Source: an uncultured Eubacteriales bacterium
Lineage (GTDB): Bacteria > Bacillota > Clostridia > Oscillospirales > CAG-272
Assembly: GCA_934481325.1 (NCBI GenBank)
Contig: CAKSPL010000062.1
Location: forward strand, 1 to 7,347
Direction of reading: 5' to 3'
DNA length: 7,347 nucleotides
Shown: one piece after another, positions 1 to 5,182 of the stretch
How the letters are laid out: every line of letters starts with the position of its first letter
How positions within the stretch are numbered: the stretch's first letter is position 1
The notes under the pieces: generated by a model
What the model was told of the DNA's origin: nothing
The model's input: only the letters and a program-made list of their open reading frames with translations
Database searches by the model: none
Made by a program: the position numbers and the translations under genes

Positions 1-950
1 GAACCAAGCACATTCGCAATCTTGTGCTTGACCATCTTGCGCACCTCGTTGCGTGCGACCGACAGGTAGGTGCGGGGGTCGAACACGGAAGGGTCGTTCG
101 TAAGGGTGCGGCGGATGCCGGCAGTCATCGCAAGGCGGATATCGGAGTCGATATTGATCTTGCAGACAGCCATTTTTGCCGCCTGGCGCAGTTCCTCTTC
201 CGGAATACCGATGGCATCCGGCAGCTTGCCGCCCAGGGCGTTGATCTCTTTCACGTATTCCTGCGGCACGGAGGAAGCACCGTGCAGAACGATCGGGAAG
301 CCGGGCAGACGCTTTTCCACTTCCTCCAGGATATCAAAGCGGAGCGGAGGCGGAACCAGAATCCCCTCGGCATTGCGAGTGCACTGCTCGGGGGTAAATT
401 TGTATGCGCCGTGCGAGGTGCCGATGGCAATGGCAAGCGAATCCACACCCGTGCGGGTGACAAATTCCTCTACCTCCTCGGGGCGGGTGTAGGAGGAATC
501 CTCGGCACTGACGTTGACGTCGTCCTCAATGCCTGCCAGCTTGCCAAGCTCGCCCTCTACCACACAACCGTGTGCGTGAGCGTATTCCACCACTTTTTTC
601 GTCAGAGCGATATTGTCCTCGAAGGAGTGCTTGGAGCCGTCAATCATCACGGAAGAAAATCCGCCGTCAATGCACGCCTTGCAGATTTCAAAATCCGCGC
701 CGTGGTCAAGGTGCAGGGCAAGATCAATGCCCGAATCCTCGATTGCCGCTTTGGCAAGAGCCAGCAGGTAAGCGTGCTTTGCGTATTTGCGCGCACCTGC
801 GGAAACCTGCAGGATAACAGGGGACTTTTCCTCTGCCGCCGCCTCGGTAATCGCCTGGATAATCTCCATATTGTTGATGTTGAAGGCACCGATGGCGTAA
901 TGCCCCTCGTAAGCCTTTTTGAACATTTCTTTGGTGGTAACAAGTGCCAT
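1..950 (-). CDS. fba: Class II fructose-1,6-bisphosphate aldolase (3' end cut by window edge)
   Basis: Zinc-dependent cytosolic enzyme of glycolysis/gluconeogenesis that interconverts fructose-1,6-bisphosphate with dihydroxyacetone phosphate and glyceraldehyde-3-phosphate. About 316 codons are visible from the ATG at 950-948; translation begins MALVTTKEMFKKAYEG and the frame is still open at base 1, reading IANVLG, a typical near-C-terminal stretch, so only a few residues should be missing. Family hallmarks are all present: HLDHG at residues 80-84 (catalytic Asp82, zinc His83), VMIDGSKH around 109-116, GELG in the middle, GTSHGAYKF with zinc His180, VLHGASSVPQ with zinc His223, and the phosphate-binding KINIDSDIRLA. 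The PPPLRFDILEEVEKRLPG insertion before VLHGASS marks the longer ~310-aa subtype. The start is supported by AAAGGAG at 959-965, 8 nt upstream, and by a dedicated promoter. It looks like an independently transcribed housekeeping gene, unrelated to the upstream operon. Confidence 0.97.
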   Translation of the reverse strand, partial: MALVTTKEMFKKAYEGHYAIGAFNINNMEIIQAITEAAAEEKSPVILQVSAGARKYAKHAYLLALAKAAIEDSGIDLALHLDHGADFEICKACIDGGFSSVMIDGSKHSFEDNIALTKKVVEYAHAHGCVVEGELGKLAGIEDDVNVSAEDSSYTRPEEVEEFVTRTGVDSLAIAIGTSHGAYKFTPEQCTRNAEGILVPPPLRFDILEEVEKRLPGFPIVLHGASSVPQEYVKEINALGGKLPDAIGIPEEELRQAAKMAVCKINIDSDIRLAMTAGIRRTLTNDPSVFDPRTYLSVARNEVRKMVKHKIANVLG

Positions 951-991
951 AATCCGTTCTCCTTTATTTTATTAGAAGTTTACCGTCTTAT

Positions 992-1020
992 ATTTTAACG
1001 GAAAAGCGCGATAAAATCAA
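992..1020 (-). promoter_or_regulatory. Predicted SigA promoter of fba
   Basis: On the minus strand TTGATT (1020-1015) is followed by a 17-bp spacer and TAAAAT (997-992), matching the SigA consensus at 4/6 and 5/6 positions with ideal spacing. Transcription would begin near 985, leaving a leader of about 35 nt that contains the AAAGGAG ribosome binding site at 959-965. The region is clearly more AT-rich than the coding sequence on either side. This supports fba being expressed separately from the SPFH/ATPase operon. Confidence 0.7.
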
Positions 1021-1079
1021 GCCCTTTTGTGAAATTTTCAACGTACGGCGGAATTTTTTGCAATCCGCCCGGTCGAAAG

Positions 1080-1103
1080 GGGGCTTTTACTCCAAAAGTC
1101 CCC
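1080..1103 (-). terminator. Candidate terminator hairpin after the operon
   Basis: On the minus strand GGGG-A-CTTTT, a 5-nt loop GGAGT, then AAAAG-CCCC form a 9-bp stem with one bulged A. The stem is followed only by CTTTC rather than a clean U-tract, so intrinsic termination would be weak. Its place between the ATPase stop codon and the fba promoter fits an operon end. No better U-tract hairpin is visible in the intergenic region. Confidence 0.4.
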
Positions 1104-1122
1104 TCTTCCATCCGCTTTTCCA

Positions 1123-1162
1123 CGGCGCACGCCGCGCCGGGCGTGGGAACCCGACGCGCGGC
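1123..1162 (-). repeat. GC-rich overlapping inverted repeats in the operon 3' end
   Basis: Two mutually exclusive hairpins overlap here. One uses the perfect 7-bp arms GCCGCGC (1131-1137) and GCGCGGC (1156-1162), with an inner CGGG/CCCG pairing. The other uses CGGCGC and GCGCCG arms (1123-1139) with a 5-nt loop. They begin about 25 nt past the ATPase stop codon. They may slow RNA polymerase or protect the 3' end of the operon mRNA; neither has a U-tract. Confidence 0.4.
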
Positions 1163-1186
1163 GACAGCACTCCCATCGCAGGCGGG

Positions 1187-3091
1187 TTATTCGGTTTTCA
1201 GAATCCGCGCGCTGTTGATCAGCACCGCAAAGGCACCGAAATTGTGCAACACGGACCCCGCCAGCGCACTGATTACGCCCAGCGCGGAAAGCCCGATCAT
1301 CAGGGCACTGATTCCGATGGAAAGCCCCAGATTCTGATAAATGATTCTCCGCGTCCGGCGTGCCAGCCGCAGAGAAAACGGAATGTTTTCCAGATTGTTG
1401 TTCATCAGGGCAATATCGGCGGACTGAATCGCAAGGTCAGACCCCATCGCGCCCATCGCAATGCCAACGTCCGCCTCGCGCAATGCCGGCGCGTCATTGA
1501 TGCCGTCACCCACGGCAAGCACGCAATGCCCCGCGCGGAATTCCTTCAGGCGGGAGAGCTTATCCTCCGGCAACAGCCTGGCATACAGCGTATCCACGCC
1601 GACCTCGTCGCAAACGAAACGCGCCGCCGCCTCCCGGTCACCGGTCAGCATGACCGTGCGTTCCACGCCGAGCCCGCGCAATTCTCCGATTGCCGACTTA
1701 GCCTCGGCGCGCGGGCGGTCACTGAATACCAACGCCCCCATACACACGCCGTCCTTTGCCACGTAGCTGACCGACCCCGCCGACATCACTCCGGTCTCCT
1801 CCTCCGGCAGCTTTACCCCGAGCGAGAGCATCCACTCCCGGTTGCCGAACAGCACCCGTTCGCCCTCTCCGGTGCCTTCCATTCCCTTGCCCGAAAACTC
1901 CTTCACGGTAAGACCCTTTTCGTACGGCAATTCGCCGCCCGCCAGCATCACGGCGCGGGAAATCGGGTGCGTGGAGGCACCCGCCACCGACATTGCCGCC
2001 GCAAGCAGCCCGGCTTCGCTTACGCCCTGAACGGGGCAAAGCGCGCAAACCGTCATTTTTCCTTCGGTCACGGTGCCGGTTTTGTCAAACACAACGGTGT
2101 CCACCTCGGTCATTTCCTCAATAAACTTGGAGTTTTTGATGAGAATGCCGCGTTTGGTTGCGGCGGAAAGCGCGGCAATCATCGGCGCGGAGCTGACCAG
2201 CATCTGCCCGCAGGGGCAGGAAACCACCAGCATCGCAATCGCCTTGGACACGTCCCGGGTGAGCAATGCCACCCCTGCGGAAAGTGCCAGTATCAGCGGG
2301 ATATAATAGCGCATAAAGCGGTCAATCAGGCGGGACTCCGGCGCGGAAATCCCCTCGGATTTTTCCAGCAGGTTCAGAATTTTGGAAAATGAGGTATCCA
2401 CGTATTCTTTTTCCACCCGCACGGTAATCTGCCCGTCGAGATTGACGGTTCCGGCAAACACGCTGTCGCCGGGCGCGGCGTGCGCCGGCAACGGCTCACC
2501 CGTGAGCGATTTCTGATCGATATTCGTCTCTCCGCTCACCACCACGCCGTCAATCGGAATGCCCGCGCCGGGCTTGACCAGAATCAGCTGTCCCTTTTTC
2601 AGCGTTTTTGCCTCGGTTTTCTCCTCGGTACCGTCCTCGCGGAGCAAAACGGCATAATCCTGCTGCATCCGGCGGAGTCCGTCAATCACGTCCCGTCCGC
2701 CCATAATACTGCGCTCCTCAAAAAAGTGCGCCAGATTGAGAATCAGCGGAATCAGGATTGCCAGCTGTAAACTGCCGGTAAAATAGCAGGCGATGATGGC
2801 AATGGTAACGAGAATTTCCATCGCATTGGTGAGATCCCTTGTAAAAATCCCGCGGATTGCCGCTACCGCCACGGGGATGCCCTCCACCAGCACGCCGACG
2901 GTATAAATCAGTGCCGATACCACGGCTTTATCCGGGAATACCCACGAAAACACCAGCCCCGTTGCCAGGCAAATCAGTGCCACCGCACCGCTGAAAATCT
3001 CTCTGCCGAGGCGGCGTTTTCCGCGCTCGGTCAGGTTGTTGCGCGAGAGGGCTTCCAGGCTGTTTTTACCGATCTGATCGATATTTTCCAT
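1187..3091 (-). CDS. Heavy-metal (P1B-type) P-type ATPase, atypical metal site, no N-terminal metal-binding domain
   Basis: Membrane ATPase of 634 aa that should move a transition metal across the cytoplasmic membrane using ATP. Catalytic signatures are complete: SLTGEP at 195-200 (actuator domain), DKTGT with phosphorylated Asp336, HP at 375-376 (P1B nucleotide-binding hallmark), TGD at 483-485 and GDGINDAP at 528-535. Membrane segments lie near 34-52, 57-79, 90-105, 108-124, 262-278, 283-305, 586-606 and 610-630, the eight-helix P1B layout. The membrane motif is SCPCGQML (291-298): the Cys-Pro-Cys of Cu/Zn pumps, but with Gly where Ala is usual. The last helix carries HNFGAFAVLINSAR (616-629), lacking the Asp of Zn/Cd pumps and the MxxSS of Cu pumps; from memory it is closest to mycobacterial CtpC-like Mn/Zn pumps. 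There is no N-terminal HMA or CxxC domain. The ATG lies 8 nt after the stop of the upstream SPFH gene. Transport is secure; metal and direction are not. Confidence 0.93.
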   Translation of the reverse strand: MENIDQIGKNSLEALSRNNLTERGKRRLGREIFSGAVALICLATGLVFSWVFPDKAVVSALIYTVGVLVEGIPVAVAAIRGIFTRDLTNAMEILVTIAIIACYFTGSLQLAILIPLILNLAHFFEERSIMGGRDVIDGLRRMQQDYAVLLREDGTEEKTEAKTLKKGQLILVKPGAGIPIDGVVVSGETNIDQKSLTGEPLPAHAAPGDSVFAGTVNLDGQITVRVEKEYVDTSFSKILNLLEKSEGISAPESRLIDRFMRYYIPLILALSAGVALLTRDVSKAIAMLVVSCPCGQMLVSSAPMIAALSAATKRGILIKNSKFIEEMTEVDTVVFDKTGTVTEGKMTVCALCPVQGVSEAGLLAAAMSVAGASTHPISRAVMLAGGELPYEKGLTVKEFSGKGMEGTGEGERVLFGNREWMLSLGVKLPEEETGVMSAGSVSYVAKDGVCMGALVFSDRPRAEAKSAIGELRGLGVERTVMLTGDREAAARFVCDEVGVDTLYARLLPEDKLSRLKEFRAGHCVLAVGDGINDAPALREADVGIAMGAMGSDLAIQSADIALMNNNLENIPFSLRLARRTRRIIYQNLGLSIGISALMIGLSALGVISALAGSVLHNFGAFAVLINSARILKTE

Positions 3092-3102
3092 AAGCCCTCC
3101 TA
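3092..3102 (-). promoter_or_regulatory. Ribosome binding site of the ATPase, overlapping the upstream stop codon
   Basis: The stop codon TAG of the HflK-like gene (3102-3100) forms the first bases of TAGGAGGG, followed by CTT and the ATPase ATG at 3091-3089. The Shine-Dalgarno core is therefore embedded in the end of the upstream gene, which suggests coupled translation of the SPFH protein and the pump. Confidence 0.75.
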
Positions 3103-4047
3103 CTTGATGATGATATGGGATTCGTCATCCGGCACCAGGTAAACCTTTCTGATGCGGGACATCAGCTCTATCATTTTTTGGGTATATACCCTGGTTTTCA
3201 CGGCGTCTGCGGAATCCGGATTCGCCTCGCACTCCGCCAGAATCCCGCGGAATTCGGCAAGGTATTTTTCCGCCGCCGCCACCGCCTTGGACTGCTCACT
3301 GTACGCCGCGGAAATCAGGCTGGTTTTCATCGATTCGGCATACGGAATCATACTCCCGCGATACTGCTGTGCCTGCTCGGCAAGCGTTGCCGCCTGCACG
3401 GTGGCGGCATTGACGTTCTCGTAGGTCTCCCGCACCTCCTCGGGCATACTGACCTTGGTCAGCTCCAGCGTGGAGAGCGTGATCCCCGCGCCGATTGCAT
3501 CCAGCTTTTCCTGCGCCAGCGTGCGCACCTCGGTGGCATACGCCTCCTTTTCGGAGGTCAGGATGCCGTCCACCGCGCGGTGCGCGGCACTGCGCACCAT
3601 TGCGCCCGAAACCGCCGCGTTGATGATGCTGTCCGCATCGGTCACGCGGAGTGCGTAATTCACCGCGTCGGTAATGCTGTACTTGACCGAGGCGGAAATC
3701 AGGGCAATATTCTGATCGCCCGTGATGACGTAGCCCCGCTCGGTATTCTCCGCCATCTCGCCCTCGGTAAAGTGGGTGGTAACGGTCAGCTCCTTCACGC
3801 TCCCCACCGGCACCGTAATCACCTCGTCTATAATGTAAGGAAAGGCGAAAAACAGCCCCGGCTCGTGTACCTGCTCCTCATAGGTGTTGCCCACCAGCTT
3901 GCCGAAGCGGAGTACCACCGCCACCTCGCCGCTTTTGACAAACCGCACGCCCGAAAGGCAGATGCACACCACCACAATCGCCACCAAAATCACGAAATAG
4001 CGCGTCAGTGTGGAGAGGACATCTTCAAATACGGTGTTCTTTTTCAT
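3100..4047 (-). CDS. HflK-like SPFH/band 7 membrane protein (small paralogue)
   Basis: Single-pass membrane protein of 315 aa. A short cytosolic N-terminus is followed by one helix (about 17-33) and an SPFH/band 7 domain (about 35-205) beginning VKSGEVAVVLRFGKL and including HEPGLFFAFP. HflK-type features follow: TGDQNIALISASVKYSITD (110-128), GAGITLSTLELTKVSMPEEVRETYENVNAA, a helical, Ala- and Gln-rich stretch (215-275), and a C-terminal VYTQKMIELMSRIRKVYLV block that resembles the HflK end. HflK and HflC together form a membrane cage that regulates FtsH in E. coli; no FtsH is present here. The ATG overlaps the stop of the HflC-like gene in ATGA (4044-4047), implying translational coupling, and the ATPase follows 8 nt later. 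Family assignment is firm; the actual client and role are inferred from context and could be scaffolding or quality control of the neighbouring pump. Confidence 0.9.
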   Translation of the reverse strand: MKKNTVFEDVLSTLTRYFVILVAIVVVCICLSGVRFVKSGEVAVVLRFGKLVGNTYEEQVHEPGLFFAFPYIIDEVITVPVGSVKELTVTTHFTEGEMAENTERGYVITGDQNIALISASVKYSITDAVNYALRVTDADSIINAAVSGAMVRSAAHRAVDGILTSEKEAYATEVRTLAQEKLDAIGAGITLSTLELTKVSMPEEVRETYENVNAATVQAATLAEQAQQYRGSMIPYAESMKTSLISAAYSEQSKAVAAAEKYLAEFRGILAECEANPDSADAVKTRVYTQKMIELMSRIRKVYLVPDDESHIIIK

Positions 4048-5168
4048 CCTTCACCGCCCCCGAGCGTTCCGTTTTTCGCTTGCTCAATCAGCTGATAAAT
4101 GGCGTTGATCAGCTCGGTGCGATCCTTTTCCGGCAGCTGCGTCAGAATGTAATTGAGGTCGCTGATTACGGTTTTGTCGCCCTCCGCGGTCATCTTCTGG
4201 CTGTACTCGGTCAGAACGTTGAAGGGGTACTGATCCGCCTTGACCACCAGAACCGACTCGCTGTTGGTGGAGGCAATCAGCGTATCCAGGTTGCAAAGGA
4301 ACCGGTACAGCTCCAGATTTGCCGCCTGCGCCGCCGCATAGATGCCCGCAACCTCCTTTTCGGTTTCCGCCTGAATCTCGCCCGCCTTGGTCGTGCCCTC
4401 GGCGATAATCCCGGCGGACTCGGTGTCCGCATCCTGCATCATCTGCTCCGCGTTCTTGCGCGCCACGGCAAGGATGGCGTCAATCTCCTTCTGCCGCTCC
4501 GCCTTCATCTGCTCAAACACGCTCTCCAGGTTCTGATCCGGAAGCGAAATGCGCAGAATGCTGACGTCGGCAATGGTAATGCCGTATTTTACCTCGCAGT
4601 TTGCCTTTACCTGCTCCTTAATTCTGCTTTGAATCTCGTCCATTTTCAGCGTTTCGGTTTCCAGGGACACCAGCCCCGAAAGGTTGTAAGCCCCCATCAC
4701 GCCGTTTGTGGCACTGAACACCTGGTCGTTGATGTACGCGTCGATTTTGTTCTGAGAGCCGACGCTGTTGTGGTAAAGAAGCGGGTCGCTCACCTGCCAC
4801 ACCACGTAGGATTGCAGGATAATGTTGCGCTTGTCCTTGGTGGTGGTTTCCAACTTGCTGGATTCAAAATACTGCATCCGCCCCTCGTAGGTCACCACGC
4901 TCTCAAAGGGCCAGGGCAGGCGGAAGTACAGCCCCGCATCGGTCACCACCTGTCGCGGTGCGCCAAAGCGCAGAATCACGGCGCAATTTCCCTCCTGCAC
5001 CTTACAGGTAAAGCCGAAATAGCCGATCAGCAGTACCACTGCCGCCGCCAGGAAAATTTTCAGCACCCGCATCGGGACCTTGCTTTCCTTCTGCGGTTTC
5101 TGCACTGCCGCGGCTTCTCCCGCGCCGGACGCGGTTTTTTCGGTTGCCGTTTCGTTTTGCTTTTTCAT
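4044..5168 (-). CDS. HflC-like SPFH/band 7 membrane protein
   Basis: Single-pass membrane protein of 374 aa. A charged, disordered-looking N-terminus (1-33) leads to one helix (35-54) and an SPFH domain (about 56-215) with VQEGNCAVILRFGAPRQVV, DAGLYFRLPWPFESV and YVVWQVSDP. The HflC signature is clear: MKAERQKEIDAILAVARKNA (221-240) continuing as a long Ala/Glu-rich helix to about 285, then ESVLVVKADQYPFNVL (304-319), equivalent to the HflC end. It extends beyond typical HflC with about 55 residues of helical C-terminus ending LGGGEG. The start is the ATG at 5168-5166, preceded by AAAGGAG and lying 14 nt after the upstream stop; the frame stays open upstream to 5453, but that part overlaps the preceding gene and has no SPFH content. 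The stop overlaps the next start (ATGA). Expected partner of the two HflK-like proteins in a hetero-oligomeric membrane ring or cage. Confidence 0.92.
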   Translation of the reverse strand: MKKQNETATEKTASGAGEAAAVQKPQKESKVPMRVLKIFLAAAVVLLIGYFGFTCKVQEGNCAVILRFGAPRQVVTDAGLYFRLPWPFESVVTYEGRMQYFESSKLETTTKDKRNIILQSYVVWQVSDPLLYHNSVGSQNKIDAYINDQVFSATNGVMGAYNLSGLVSLETETLKMDEIQSRIKEQVKANCEVKYGITIADVSILRISLPDQNLESVFEQMKAERQKEIDAILAVARKNAEQMMQDADTESAGIIAEGTTKAGEIQAETEKEVAGIYAAAQAANLELYRFLCNLDTLIASTNSESVLVVKADQYPFNVLTEYSQKMTAEGDKTVISDLNYILTQLPEKDRTELINAIYQLIEQAKNGTLGGGEG

Positions 5169-5182
5169 CGTTCGCTCCTTTC

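Noticed and set aside
1058..2392. 444-aa plus-strand frame opposite the P-type ATPase, and similar plus-strand frames at 24-998, 3115-4095 and 4008-5294
   Set aside because: Long antisense frames arise from the strong codon bias of the GC-rich minus-strand genes. Their products are low in hydrophobic segments, His/Arg-rich, and lack motifs or start signals.
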